A DNA stretch of 64,000 bases from an uncultured Algimonas sp. (GTDB lineage Bacteria; Pseudomonadota; Alphaproteobacteria; Caulobacterales; Maricaulaceae), in assembly GCF_947498175.1 (NCBI RefSeq), contig NZ_CANMJB010000001.1, forward strand, positions 62,001 through 126,000, in the 5' to 3' direction. The first letter of the stretch is position 1, and every line of letters begins with the position of its first letter. Positions 27,868-39,244 of the stretch are shown in pieces. Below the pieces are notes generated by a model. The model was given only the letters and a program-made list of their open reading frames with translations, made no database searches and was not told the DNA's origin. Made by a program: the position numbers and the translations under genes.

Positions 27868-28422
27868 ATGACGCTATCTGGAAAACCCGTTCTGGCCGCC
27901 ATCGTCGCGCGGTCCACCAACGGGGTGATCGGTCGCGACGGAGATTTGCCGTGGCGGCTGCGCTCCGACCTGAAGCATTTCAAACGGGTTACGATGGGCA
28001 AGCCGTGTCTGATGGGTCGCAAGACCTGGGAGAGCCTGCCGTTCCCGCTGCCCGGCCGCCCCAATCTTGTGCTGACCCGCAATGCGGACTATTCGGCCGA
28101 TGAGGCAGAAGTGTTTACGGACCTGTCACAGATGGTGGGCCGCGGCGCCGAGCTGGCCGGGGGGACGGGCGCGGACGAAATCATGGTTATCGGCGGCGCG
28201 CAGCTCTACAGGGTGCTATTGCCCTGGACGGACCGGATCTACGAGACCGAGGTCGCCGCCACGGTCGATGGCGATGCCCGTTTTCCGAAGTTACCCGACA
28301 GAGACTGGACCGTGAAAAGCGAAACGAAACATTCGGCCGGACCGGGCGACGACCACGCTTTCGTCGTGCGCGTGCTGGAGCGCCACCGGAAATCGTCATC
28401 TGTCGCAGCGAAGTCGTCTTGA
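27868..28422 (+). CDS. folA: Dihydrofolate reductase
   Basis: NGVIGRDGDLPWRLRSDLKHFKRVTMGKPCLMGRKTWESLPFPLPGRPNLVLTRN; IGGAQLYRVLLPWTDRIYETEV. Confidence 0.97.
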   Translation: MTLSGKPVLAAIVARSTNGVIGRDGDLPWRLRSDLKHFKRVTMGKPCLMGRKTWESLPFPLPGRPNLVLTRNADYSADEAEVFTDLSQMVGRGAELAGGTGADEIMVIGGAQLYRVLLPWTDRIYETEVAATVDGDARFPKLPDRDWTVKSETKHSAGPGDDHAFVVRVLERHRKSSSVAAKSS

Positions 28423-28472
28423 AAGGTTTCAACCGCTTCGCCACATAGGGGCGGATTCGATGGAGACCTTGA

Positions 28473-29615
28473 ATGGCTGACAACAATTCACCCTGGGGCC
28501 CCAAAGGGGGTTCCGGCGACAAGGGCAACTCGCCTTGGGGCAGCGGCAAACGCCCCGGGTCCACGGGCGGACCCGACCGCTCCGCTGACCTCGACAATGT
28601 CATCGAAGGCTTCAAGACCCGAGTGAAGAAACCGGGTGGCCCGCGCCGCCCCGGCGGCGGAGGCGGAGGCGGCGGCAATATCGGCGATTTCCGGATCGGG
28701 CCTTTGGGTCCCCTGGGGATAGCGCTGGCCGTGGGTGCCGTCCTGCTGCTTTCGACGTCTGTCTATACGGTCGACCAGACCGAGCGCGCGCTCGTGCTGC
28801 GCTTCGGCGATTACGAGCGTACGGCTTTGCCGGGGCTGAACTTCAAGCTGCCCAGTCCGATCGAGACGACCTACAAGCAGGAAACCGAAATCATCCGGCG
28901 TGACGACATCGGCGGAAACGACTTCGCGTCGCTCATGCTGACGGGCGACGAGAATATCGTGGACATCGACTTCACGGTCCTGTGGCGCATCAACGATCTC
29001 GCCAACTACTTTTTCGAGGTGGACGATCCCGCCCAGGCCGTCCGCGCCGTCGCCGAAAGCGCGATGCGCGAAGTCGTGGGCCAGAGCGAGTTGCAGCTGA
29101 TCATCACGACCGACCGGCTCGCCATCACGACTGCCGTGCGCGACCTGATGCAGGAAACGCTGGATGAATACAAAGCCGGTGTCCGCGTCGTGGAGGTGCA
29201 GTTGCAGAAAGCCGATGCGCCGGACCAGGGGGGCGTGGTCGATGCCTTCCGCGACGTCGAGGATGCGGGCCAGGAAGCCGAGACGACCATCAACCAGGCC
29301 GTCGCCAGCCAGAACACGATCGTTCCCGAGGCTCGTGGCCAGGCCGCTCAGATCCTGCAGGACGCACAAGCCTATCGCGACCGGGTGATCGCGGAAGCCG
29401 AAGGTGAGGCCGAGCGTTTCAACCTGATCTACGAGGAATACAGAAAGGCGCCGGTCGTGACACGCCAGCGTATGTATCTGGAGACCATCGAGGACGTCTA
29501 CGGGAGTGGCGACACCATCATTCTGGACGATAATGCCGGGTCCGGCGTCGTTCCCTATCTGCCGCTCGACCAGCTCAGCAATCGCAACAATCCACCCCGC
29601 ACGGGAGGCCAATGA
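28473..29615 (+). CDS. hflK: FtsH protease activity modulator HflK
   Basis: SPWGPKGGSGDKGNSPWG N-terminus, Gly-rich linker, single TM, prohibitin domain. Confidence 0.96.
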   Translation: MADNNSPWGPKGGSGDKGNSPWGSGKRPGSTGGPDRSADLDNVIEGFKTRVKKPGGPRRPGGGGGGGGNIGDFRIGPLGPLGIALAVGAVLLLSTSVYTVDQTERALVLRFGDYERTALPGLNFKLPSPIETTYKQETEIIRRDDIGGNDFASLMLTGDENIVDIDFTVLWRINDLANYFFEVDDPAQAVRAVAESAMREVVGQSELQLIITTDRLAITTAVRDLMQETLDEYKAGVRVVEVQLQKADAPDQGGVVDAFRDVEDAGQEAETTINQAVASQNTIVPEARGQAAQILQDAQAYRDRVIAEAEGEAERFNLIYEEYRKAPVVTRQRMYLETIEDVYGSGDTIILDDNAGSGVVPYLPLDQLSNRNNPPRTGGQ

Positions 29616-30511
29616 TGAAAAATCCGCGTCTCATCATGCTCGCCGTTCTCGGCGGGCTCATTATTCTGGCGATCTTCGCCTCGCTCTTCACGGTCGAAGA
29701 GCATGAACAGGCCATCGTCTTCCAGTTCGGCGAAGCCCAGCGCGTCGAGAACCCTTGGGGAGAAGAGGCCGATGCCGGGCTCAAGGTGAAAACACCGTTC
29801 ATCGAGAATGTGGTCTATCTTTCGCGCCGCAATCTCGAGGTGGATCTGCGTCCGGTCGAGCTGCTGGCGTCCGACCAGGAGCGTCTCGTTGTGGATGCCT
29901 TCGTGCGCTATCGCATCATCGACGCCATTCGTTTCTATGAAACGCTGCGCAACGAAGCCGGCGCGCAAAATCAATTGCAGACCATCTTCGACTCGACCCT
30001 GCGCGATGTGCTGGGCCGGGCAACCCAACCGGAGATCATTTCGACACGGCGTTCTGAGCTGATGGCGGAAATCCAGTCGGTGGCGGACGCTGTCGCCGAG
30101 CAGGAAAATCTGGGCATCGACATCATCGATGTGCGCATCAAACGCGCCGACTTGCCTGAAGCCAACTATCAACGCGTGTTCGACCGCATGGTGTCGCAGC
30201 GGACGTTGGAGGCCAATCTGCTACGCGCTGAAGGTCTGGAACGCGCCCGCGAAATCCGTGCGACGGCCGAACGCCAGGCGACCGTCATCCAAGCCGAGGC
30301 CCAGAAACAGGCCGAGATCATCCGAGGCGAGGGCGATGGTCGCCGCAACGCGATCTATGCCGCCGCCTTTGAACAGGATCCGGAATTCTTCGCCTTCTAC
30401 CGGTCCATGGAGGCCTACCGCCGCGGACTGGGAGAGCGATCGACCTTCGTCTTGTCCCCTGACTCCGACTTTCTCGGCTATCTCGACAACCAGATGGGCT
30501 CGCGCCGCTAG
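29612..30511 (+). CDS. hflC: Protease modulator HflC
   Basis: Prohibitin domain; EHEQAIVFQFGEAQRV; overlaps hflK by 4 nt. Confidence 0.96.
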   Translation: MMKNPRLIMLAVLGGLIILAIFASLFTVEEHEQAIVFQFGEAQRVENPWGEEADAGLKVKTPFIENVVYLSRRNLEVDLRPVELLASDQERLVVDAFVRYRIIDAIRFYETLRNEAGAQNQLQTIFDSTLRDVLGRATQPEIISTRRSELMAEIQSVADAVAEQENLGIDIIDVRIKRADLPEANYQRVFDRMVSQRTLEANLLRAEGLERAREIRATAERQATVIQAEAQKQAEIIRGEGDGRRNAIYAAAFEQDPEFFAFYRSMEAYRRGLGERSTFVLSPDSDFLGYLDNQMGSRR

Positions 30512-30517
30512 TCCGGC

Positions 30518-30724
30518 GTGAGTGTCGCGACGGTCCTGCTCCTCGTCTTCGGGGGCGCGCTCGCCATCGAGGGCATTGCCTGGGCGTTGGCGCCCGATGC
30601 CATGCGGCGCGCCTACGATCAGGCAATGTCGATGCTGGATGGGCGCAGCCTCGCCAATATGGGGCTGCTCAGCGCTGCGCTCGGCCTGCTGCTGATCTGG
30701 ATCGGCATCCGGCTGCATTCATAG
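30518..30724 (+). CDS. DUF2065-family small membrane protein
   Basis: 68 aa, two TM; LLLVFGGALAIEGIAWALAPDAMRRAY; usual position after hflC. Confidence 0.85.
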   Translation: MSVATVLLLVFGGALAIEGIAWALAPDAMRRAYDQAMSMLDGRSLANMGLLSAALGLLLIWIGIRLHS

Positions 30725-30815
30725 GGCTTTGACACGTGTGTCTGACTGAAACGTCATGCGCCAGCGGCGTCAGGCCGTCTTGGCAAAAGCGGCCCCTTGC
30801 CCCACAGTCGCGGTC

Positions 30816-32219
30816 ATGATCCGACCGCTTCTTCTCGCTTTCGCGCTTTCCATAACGTCTGTTTCCAGTGTCCATGCCCGTCCGGCGCCGGACGGGTTCG
30901 TGGAGCTGACGAAGCGTCTGTCGCCCGCCGTCGTCAACATCTCCACCGCGCAGACCGTGGAGTTCGGTGACGAAGATCTTCCCGCCTTTCCTGAAGGCTC
31001 GCCTTTGGAACGGTTCAACGACTTTTTTGGCAACCGGCCCGGTCGCGACGGTCGCGTTTCACGGTCGCTCGGGTCGGGTTTCGTCATCGACGCAGACGGG
31101 CATATCGTCACCAACAATCACGTCATCGAAGGCGCGGACCTGATCGAAGTGACCTTTCCGAACGGCGATGCCTACGAGGCCGACTTGATCGGTCGCGATC
31201 CGGCGACCGACATCGCCGTGCTGAAGATCGAGACGGGCGATGCACTGCCTTTCGTGCCGTTCGGCGATTCGGATGCGGCCGAAGTGGGGGAGTGGGTAAT
31301 CGCCATCGGCAATCCTCTCGGCTATTCCGGATCGGTCACGGCCGGGATCATCTCGGCCCGCAACCGGGACATCTCCGCCGGCAACTATGACGACTTCATC
31401 CAGACGGATGTCGCCATCAACCAAGGCAATAGCGGGGGTCCGCTATTCAACATGGACGGCGAAGTAATCGGCGTGAACACCGCAATCATCTCGCCGACCG
31501 GCTATTCCATCGGCTTGTCCTTCTCCGTGCCGAGCGACCTGGCGCGGAGCGTCTCCAGCCAGTTGATCGAATTCGGCGAAACGCGGCGTGGCTATCTGGG
31601 CGTGCGCACGCAGGAAGTGGACCGTGACATTGCGCAGGCCTACGGACTCGACGCACCGCGCGGCGCGCTTATCAGCGCGGTTCTATCGGACGGCCCGGCG
31701 GAAAAGGCGGGGCTGGAGCGCGGCGACCTGATCACGCGGATCGGCGACCGCGACATCGCCGACACACGCGCCCTGTTCCGCGTCGTCGCCGAAAGCGGGA
31801 TCGATGAAGATGTGGGCGTTGAATATGTCCGCCGCCGGAACACTCGCACAACGACGGTTCGGATCGAAGAGCTGGAAGAGGAACTCTCGGTCGAGGAACG
31901 TCTCGAACTCGACGTCGAGACCGGCAAGGCGGAACGTACGGTCGGCGGTCTGTCGGTCGAAGGGTTGAGTGCCGACGTGCGCCGCACCAACCGGATCCGG
32001 CCGGACGTGCAAGGCGTGCGGGTCGTCGATGTGGAGCGCCGGTCTCGCGCTTCGGGTAAGATCCTCAGGGGCGATATCATCGAGGAAGTCGGCTTCGAAC
32101 CGGTCGCGACCCCGGAAGCCTTCGAAAAAGCGATGCAAGCCGCCATCGAAGCGGGCGAGCCTGTGACGCTGTTGATCAATCGCGGCGGCAATTACATCAT
32201 CTATGCGCTGAACACCTAG
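30816..32219 (+). CDS. Do-family periplasmic serine endopeptidase (DegP/MucD-like), two PDZ domains
   Basis: Signal MIRPLLLAFALSITSVSSVHA; TNNHVIEGAD, DIAVLKIE, QTDVAINQGNSGGPLFNMDGEVIGVNTAI catalytic triad. Confidence 0.96.
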   Translation: MIRPLLLAFALSITSVSSVHARPAPDGFVELTKRLSPAVVNISTAQTVEFGDEDLPAFPEGSPLERFNDFFGNRPGRDGRVSRSLGSGFVIDADGHIVTNNHVIEGADLIEVTFPNGDAYEADLIGRDPATDIAVLKIETGDALPFVPFGDSDAAEVGEWVIAIGNPLGYSGSVTAGIISARNRDISAGNYDDFIQTDVAINQGNSGGPLFNMDGEVIGVNTAIISPTGYSIGLSFSVPSDLARSVSSQLIEFGETRRGYLGVRTQEVDRDIAQAYGLDAPRGALISAVLSDGPAEKAGLERGDLITRIGDRDIADTRALFRVVAESGIDEDVGVEYVRRRNTRTTTVRIEELEEELSVEERLELDVETGKAERTVGGLSVEGLSADVRRTNRIRPDVQGVRVVDVERRSRASGKILRGDIIEEVGFEPVATPEAFEKAMQAAIEAGEPVTLLINRGGNYIIYALNT

Positions 32220-33085
32220 TCGCAAAATTCCTCGTCGGAATATCCTTGAAAGTACAAAGCGCTATGCAGGCTGGTTAAAGCGATCGCGCTATGCGCGGCT
32301 GCGGCCACGGCCGGCTTGGCCCGATAGGCCAGACCCAGACCGGCGGCTTTGATCATCGCCAGATCGTTTGCGCCGTCGCCGATGGCGAGGGCGCGCGAAG
32401 GATCGCCGTCGCAAATCTCCATAAGGGCCTCCCGCTTTGCTTCGCGACCCAGGATCGGGTGCTCGACCTCTCCGGCTAGCACGCCGTCCTGTTCGATCAG
32501 GACGTTGGCCCGGTGACCGTCGAACCCGCAGGCTTCCGCTACGCGCGATGTAAAGAATGTGAAGCCGCCCGACACGATCAGCGTCTTCGCCCCCTGCGCC
32601 CGCATGGTCCGAGCGAGTGTCCGCGCGCCGTCATTCAGATGGATGCGCTCGTCGTAACAGGTTTGCAGCACGTTCGTGGGCACCCCTTTCAGCAGGGAGA
32701 CCCTCTCATCCAGCGCGCTTTCGAACCCGATTTCGCCGCGCATGGCGCGTTCCGTGATTTCCGAGACGCGGTCCTTCACGCCGGCGAAGGCCGCCAATTC
32801 GTCGATGCATTCCTGTCCGATCAGAGTGCTGTCCATGTCGCAGACCAGGACGGAGCGGCGGCGATTGCCGTCGGGTTGGACGCAGACATCGCCGCGAACT
32901 TTGGCAGCCTGCAAGACGGCGCGCGCATCCGCACTGTCATGTGCGGTGGTAAGGCCCTCGATGGCGCGGCCGGGCGACAGGATACGACTGTCGCGCAAGC
33001 CGAGCGCGCTGGCGCCGGCGGCCAGCTGGTCGCCGCTCTCTTGCGGCAGGACAAGCGTGGCGATCTGGTCTAGGGGCGACGACAT
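32216..33085 (-). CDS. serB: Phosphoserine phosphatase
   Basis: VCDMDSTLIGQECIDELAAFAGV, FTSRVAEACGFD, AIGDGANDLAMIKAAGLGLAYRAKP. Confidence 0.95.
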   Translation of the reverse strand: MSSPLDQIATLVLPQESGDQLAAGASALGLRDSRILSPGRAIEGLTTAHDSADARAVLQAAKVRGDVCVQPDGNRRRSVLVCDMDSTLIGQECIDELAAFAGVKDRVSEITERAMRGEIGFESALDERVSLLKGVPTNVLQTCYDERIHLNDGARTLARTMRAQGAKTLIVSGGFTFFTSRVAEACGFDGHRANVLIEQDGVLAGEVEHPILGREAKREALMEICDGDPSRALAIGDGANDLAMIKAAGLGLAYRAKPAVAAAAHSAIALTSLHSALYFQGYSDEEFCD

Positions 33086-33992
33086 GATTGAGCTCGAGTT
33101 GGACAGTCCGGTCATATGTATCGCAGGGCCCACGGCCAGCGGCAAGTCGGACTATGCCGTGCGGGTCGCCAAAGCGGTGGACGGAGAGATCGTCAATGCG
33201 GACGCGCTGCAGGTCTACGCCGATTTGAAGATCCTGTCGGCCCGACCCCGAGCCGACGAAATGGACGGCGTTCCGCATCATCTTTTCGGACACATATCCG
33301 GCGGCACAGCCTATTCGACCGGGGAATGGGTCCGCGATGTCGTGCCGGTTCTTTCAGCCATTGCAGGACGAGGGCGAGTGCCGGTGATCGTCGGTGGAAC
33401 GGGGCTCTATTTTCAGGCTCTCTTGCAAGGGCTGGCCGACATCCCACCGGTTCCCGATCACATCGAAGGAGAAGTTTCCGGTATTGATATTAACGATTTG
33501 CGAGAAGAAGCTCAAGCCGTCGATCCGATCGCCACGGCTCGCATCCTCGGTGATGATCCGCAGCGTTTGGGACGCGTTGTCGGTGTCTGGCGCGCGACGG
33601 GCCGCGCCTTGTCCGACTGGCAAGCCGACACGCGTCCGGTCTTGCGTGCAGAGCGGATCTTCCGCGCCGTCATCCTTCCCGATCGCAAAGCGCTCTATGC
33701 CCGTATCGACGCCCGCTTCGACCGCATGATCCAGGCGGGCGCGCTGGACGAAGCGCGCACCGTGGTAGCGAGCGTCGGTCGCAACCGGTCTCCCATGCTC
33801 AAGGCAATCGGCCTGTCGCACTTGCTGTCATATCTCGACGGCGGCTGTGATTTGGAAACCGCCATCCAAACGGCCAAACGCGATAGCCGCCGGCTCGCGA
33901 AACGGCAGATGACCTGGTTCCGCAATCGGTGCCGCGACTGGTCTGTTCTGGCAACCGATGAAGACAAGGACGAATTTCTGGCCTCCCTATGA
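33084..33992 (+). CDS. miaA: tRNA dimethylallyltransferase
   Basis: CIAGPTASGKSDYAVRVAKAVDGEIVNADALQVYADLKILSARP; VGGTGLYFQALLQGLADIPPVP; AGGGG-like RBS before ATG 33084. Confidence 0.95.
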   Translation: MIELELDSPVICIAGPTASGKSDYAVRVAKAVDGEIVNADALQVYADLKILSARPRADEMDGVPHHLFGHISGGTAYSTGEWVRDVVPVLSAIAGRGRVPVIVGGTGLYFQALLQGLADIPPVPDHIEGEVSGIDINDLREEAQAVDPIATARILGDDPQRLGRVVGVWRATGRALSDWQADTRPVLRAERIFRAVILPDRKALYARIDARFDRMIQAGALDEARTVVASVGRNRSPMLKAIGLSHLLSYLDGGCDLETAIQTAKRDSRRLAKRQMTWFRNRCRDWSVLATDEDKDEFLASL

Positions 33993-34654
33993 AACCTTGG
34001 CTCAAAGACGCGGCTCGGCTCGCTGTTTTCGCTCTGGCGGCACTCGCGGTCTATTGGGTGTTCCACGACCAAGTGGGGCGGTGGGTCGATCAGCTCGGCC
34101 GCTATGCCGACTCGCCGGTCCTGCTCTTGGTCGCGATCGGCGTATTTCTGGTCGGCTCTTTTTTTCTGCTTCCACAATGGGTCCTGATCGCGGCAGCCAT
34201 CGCCGCGTTCGGTTTTCTGCAAGGCGCCATTGCGGCCTGGATCGCCACCATGTTCGCCGCGCATATCCATCTGGGCATTGCGATTCTGTTCAGGGACCGG
34301 TTGCGAGCGCGCCTGTCCGGACCGCGCATGACGCGCCTCCGGACCATGTTTTCACGCAACAGCTTCCAGTCGGGCTTGATCGTGCGGATGGTTCCGGCCG
34401 GTCCCTTCATACTCGTCAATCTTGCCGCAGGCCTGGCCGGCGCCCGCGCTGTGCCCTTCCTAAGCGGTACGGCCATCGGGATCATGCCGAAGATCGTGCT
34501 GACCGGTCTCGTCGCGCAGGGCGTCCTGTCCTCGGCGCAGGGGCGGCAGGTCGGACTGTGGGTCACGATGGGCGGCTTCGCCATGCTGGGTTTGTTTCTG
34601 CTATCGCGTTGGTCGAAGTCCATGCGCGCGCGACAAGCGAGAAATAACAGCTAA
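33989..34654 (+). CDS. TVP38/TMEM64 (VTT-domain) membrane protein
   Basis: 221 aa polytopic; RMVPAGPFILVNLAAGLAGARAVPFLSGTAIGIMPKIV typical of VTT-domain proteins; overlaps miaA by 4 nt. Confidence 0.85.
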   Translation: MKPWLKDAARLAVFALAALAVYWVFHDQVGRWVDQLGRYADSPVLLLVAIGVFLVGSFFLLPQWVLIAAAIAAFGFLQGAIAAWIATMFAAHIHLGIAILFRDRLRARLSGPRMTRLRTMFSRNSFQSGLIVRMVPAGPFILVNLAAGLAGARAVPFLSGTAIGIMPKIVLTGLVAQGVLSSAQGRQVGLWVTMGGFAMLGLFLLSRWSKSMRARQARNNS

Positions 34655-34773
34655 ATACGCCGCTTACGGGAGAGAGTGCTTGCATTTGGGCCGGGTGATT
34701 TCCATTAGCCGAACATTAAGGGAATAATGGACAGATTCTGTACGCACCCATTTCGGGCGCACGAACGGCCTAG

Positions 34774-35862
<1,089 letters not shown>

Positions 35863-35892
35863 GCACGCCGACGAAAGGGCGGTGCGGGAAGT

Positions 35893-36843
35893 GTGGCCCG
35901 ATTTGGATCAAACAGTTCCGAAGGCTGGCTCGGCCTGCTGCTGCTGATCCTGTTCAGCACCGGCCTCCTACTGACGCAACGCGACAATGCTCGCGAACGG
36001 CGCACCTCCGCCATGCTGGCCGGCGACGTGCAGGCACCGGTCGCCGCCTGGCTCGGCCAGCCCTTCCGCAAGCTCGAACAGGCATTGGCCGATGCCGATG
36101 AAAGCCGACGCGCCCTGGAAGAGAACCGGGCTCTGCGACGCGAGCTCGTTGCTCTGCGGGCCGACAATGATCGGCTGACGGCGGCCAGAAACCGGCAAAA
36201 GCGGCTGGAAGCGCTCCTTGCGGTCGAACTCACGGGTGACATTCCGGACGAACGCATCGCGGCGCGCGCCGTTTCCGACGTGTCCAGTCCGTTCGTTCGG
36301 TCCCTGCTGATCGGGTCGGGACGCGATGCGGGCGTCCGGGACGGCTATGCCGTCATTTCCGAATCGGGACTGGTCGGCCATGTCGTCAGCGCCGGACGGC
36401 AGTCCGCCCGGGTTCTGAGGCTCGACGATCTCAATAGCCGCGTTGCCGTTGCGAGTGACCGCAGCGGAGCGCGAGCCATCCTGATCGGCACGAATACGGA
36501 TATTCCCGTTCTCGCCTTTGTCGCCGATACGGAACGGTGGGCGGTCGGAGACCGCGTGGTCACGTCCGGAGACGACGGACGTTTGCCGCAAGGCCTGCCG
36601 GTCGGAACGGTGACGGACGGCGATCCGCTGACGGTGCGGCTCGATTTCCATGCTGAGCCAGTCGACTGGGTTTTCGTCTTGCCGTTCGCGGGCTTAGTGG
36701 ATGCTGACGACCCCGAACTGGACGATGTCGATCTGGACGCGGCTGAAGAGACGACCGAGACCGAAACGGCCCCGCCGGTCGACGGCGGTGCGTCAGGAGA
36801 AGCCGGGACGCAGACGGCCGAGGCACCGGACGGGGCGGGCTGA
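35893..36843 (+). CDS. mreC: Rod shape-determining protein MreC with acidic C-terminal tail
   Basis: GTG start; VISESGLVGHVVSAGRQSARVLRLDDLNSRVAV; gene order mreB-mreC-mreD. Confidence 0.93.
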   Translation: MARFGSNSSEGWLGLLLLILFSTGLLLTQRDNARERRTSAMLAGDVQAPVAAWLGQPFRKLEQALADADESRRALEENRALRRELVALRADNDRLTAARNRQKRLEALLAVELTGDIPDERIAARAVSDVSSPFVRSLLIGSGRDAGVRDGYAVISESGLVGHVVSAGRQSARVLRLDDLNSRVAVASDRSGARAILIGTNTDIPVLAFVADTERWAVGDRVVTSGDDGRLPQGLPVGTVTDGDPLTVRLDFHAEPVDWVFVLPFAGLVDADDPELDDVDLDAAEETTETETAPPVDGGASGEAGTQTAEAPDGAG

Positions 36844-37355
36844 TGGCCGTTTTCGGCATGTCGCCCACGACGCGCAATGACCGGCTCATTCCGGCCGTGC
36901 TGGCATTGCTCGTCACGGGTCTTGTCAGTGTCGTGGATGTCCGCCTGTTCGGCGAAAGCTGGCCGCTGACTTGGCTGCCTTTCGCCGTGGTCGCGCTGTG
37001 GCCGCGCCATGTCAGCACCGGGGCGTCGGGACTATTGCTCCTGGCAGGGGGGCTCTGGGTGGATTGGACGAGCTGGGGTGCGCCCGGGCAATGGCCGCTC
37101 GTCTTCCTGATCACCTATGCGCTGATCCGTCCCGGCGCACGGGGCGGACGGCGCGGCCTGCTGGCGGGAATCAGGCGTTTCGTCCTGGCCCTGCTGGTCG
37201 GCGTCCCGGTGATGATCCTGACTGGCTGGATGGTTTATGAAAGCTGGCCGGACTGGATGGCGCTGGGACGCGGTCTCCTTGTCGTCACCGTGATCCTGCC
37301 CATATTCATTCTCGTCCGGGACGGTCTCGCCGGTCGCATGAGCGAGGAGGATTGA
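36843..37355 (+). CDS. mreD: MreD-like rod shape protein
   Basis: Small polytopic protein between mreC and mrdA; overlaps the mreC stop. Confidence 0.8.
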   Translation: MAVFGMSPTTRNDRLIPAVLALLVTGLVSVVDVRLFGESWPLTWLPFAVVALWPRHVSTGASGLLLLAGGLWVDWTSWGAPGQWPLVFLITYALIRPGARGGRRGLLAGIRRFVLALLVGVPVMILTGWMVYESWPDWMALGRGLLVVTVILPIFILVRDGLAGRMSEED

Positions 37356-37357
37356 CG

Positions 37358-39244
37358 ATGAATGCACTCTCGACGGATCCGAACAAGAAGAAACCGACTG
37401 CCAAATCCGAGGCGCTGATCACGCGCCGCACCGCTGCTCTGGGGGTCGGCGGGCTCGGTGTGTTCGGCATATTGGCGGGCCGCCTCTACCAGCTGCAGAT
37501 CGAACAGAGCGAAAACTACCTGGCGCTGTCCGAGGACAACCGTTTCAACTTCCGCACCATCGTGCCGAGCCGGGGCATCATCCGCGATCGCTACGGCGAA
37601 GCCTTGGCGGCGAACACGTTGAATTACCAGATCGAGCTCGTACCCGAACAGATCGACGATCTCGACTTGGCGCTTGGCCGTTTGTCGAACATCGTTTCAC
37701 TGTCGGACCGCGAAATCGCTCAGGTCAAACGCGACGTCTCCCGCAAACCCGGCTTCGTGCCGGTCACGGCCAAAGACCATATGGAATGGGACGATTTCGC
37801 GGCGTTGAACATGCGCGCTCATGCCTTGCCGGGCATCACGCCGCGGGCGGGGGAAGGGCGCTCCTACCCGGATGACGGTCTATTCTCCCATGTTGTCGGC
37901 TATGTCGGCAAGGCCAATGACGCCGATGTCGCCGAAGACGATGATCCGCTTTTGCTGCAGCCTGGATTCAGGCTCGGCAAGACGGGCGTCGAACAGGCGG
38001 CGGACGACCGTCTGCGCGGCAAGGCCGGGCGCCTCCAGATCGAGGTGAATGCGCGAGGCCGCGTGGTGCGTGAGTGGCCGGGCAAAAGCGAAAAGGCCGT
38101 GACGGGCGAGGATGTCTACCTGACGCTGGATGCGGACTTGCAACGCTATGCCGCAGAACAGTTCGGCGAGGATGCGGGTGGGATCGCCGTCATGGACGTC
38201 ATGACGGGAGAGTTGCGAACCCTGCTGTCCATGCCGCTATTCGACTCCAACCTGTTCGTATCGGGGCTGACCCAGGCCTACATGGACAAGCTGAACAATG
38301 ACGAGAAGCGGCCGCAATACAACAAGGTCTATTCCGGCGGCTATCCCCCCGCCTCGACCTACAAGATGGCTGTCATGCTGGCGGCTCTCGAAAGCGGCAA
38401 GATCGATCCGCGGCAACGCATCTTCTGCGGCGGACGCGTGCGGCTTGGCAATCGCCTGTTCCATTGTTGGAAAAGGCAAGGTCATGGTTCGGTCGATCTG
38501 CGCTACTCGCTGAAGCAGAGTTGCGACACCTATTACTACGAGATCTCCCAGATCATCGGCGTCGAGGCCATTGCCGACATGGCGCGACGGCTCGGGCTGG
38601 GACAGCGGCACGGCGTCGGGATCGCGGGCGAACAGCATGGCATCGTGCCCGATCCGGCATGGAAGCGTGAGCGGATGGGCGCAGGCTGGCACATGGGCGA
38701 CACGCTGAACTCCTCCATCGGGCAGGGCTACGTGCTGACCTCGCCGATGCAGCTGGCCGTCATGACGGCCCGGATCGCCAATGGTCGGTCCGCCGTATCT
38801 CCGACCCTGTTCGCCGGGCAGGACATCGCGCCGTTCCCGGATCTGGATATCGATCCCGACCATCTGGCGATCGTGCAGGACGCCATGTGGAGCGTGACGC
38901 AGGAGCCGGGCGGCACGGCCTACCGGCCCAACGGAACGGGACTGCCTGGCATCGACATGGCCGGAAAGACCGGCACGGCGCAGGTCCGCGGCATTTCGCT
39001 GGCCGACCGGGCGGCAGGGCTGCACAAGAACGACCGGCTTCCGTGGAAATATCGCGATCATTCGCTGTTCGTCGCCTACGCACCCTATGATGCGCCGCGA
39101 TTCGCCGTGGGCTGCGTGGTCGAACATGGCGGATCGGGTTCGGGCCGCGCGGCGGCGATCGTCCGTTCCGTCCTCGGCGAGGCCCTGCGTCGCGACGGGC
39201 TTGGCCAGCAGACCCAGAACGCTACCGAGACCGACGTGCTGTGA
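37358..39244 (+). CDS. mrdA: Penicillin-binding protein 2
   Basis: NFRTIVPSRGIIRDRYGEALA; active-site GGYPPASTYKMAVMLAAL; DMAGKTGTAQV. Confidence 0.97.
   Translation: MNALSTDPNKKKPTAKSEALITRRTAALGVGGLGVFGILAGRLYQLQIEQSENYLALSEDNRFNFRTIVPSRGIIRDRYGEALAANTLNYQIELVPEQIDDLDLALGRLSNIVSLSDREIAQVKRDVSRKPGFVPVTAKDHMEWDDFAALNMRAHALPGITPRAGEGRSYPDDGLFSHVVGYVGKANDADVAEDDDPLLLQPGFRLGKTGVEQAADDRLRGKAGRLQIEVNARGRVVREWPGKSEKAVTGEDVYLTLDADLQRYAAEQFGEDAGGIAVMDVMTGELRTLLSMPLFDSNLFVSGLTQAYMDKLNNDEKRPQYNKVYSGGYPPASTYKMAVMLAALESGKIDPRQRIFCGGRVRLGNRLFHCWKRQGHGSVDLRYSLKQSCDTYYYEISQIIGVEAIADMARRLGLGQRHGVGIAGEQHGIVPDPAWKRERMGAGWHMGDTLNSSIGQGYVLTSPMQLAVMTARIANGRSAVSPTLFAGQDIAPFPDLDIDPDHLAIVQDAMWSVTQEPGGTAYRPNGTGLPGIDMAGKTGTAQVRGISLADRAAGLHKNDRLPWKYRDHSLFVAYAPYDAPRFAVGCVVEHGGSGSGRAAAIVRSVLGEALRRDGLGQQTQNATETDVL

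Noticed and set aside
28187-28678. Proline-rich ORF MPPPPPPPPGRRGPPG...
   Set aside because: Antisense of the hflK poly-glycine linker.
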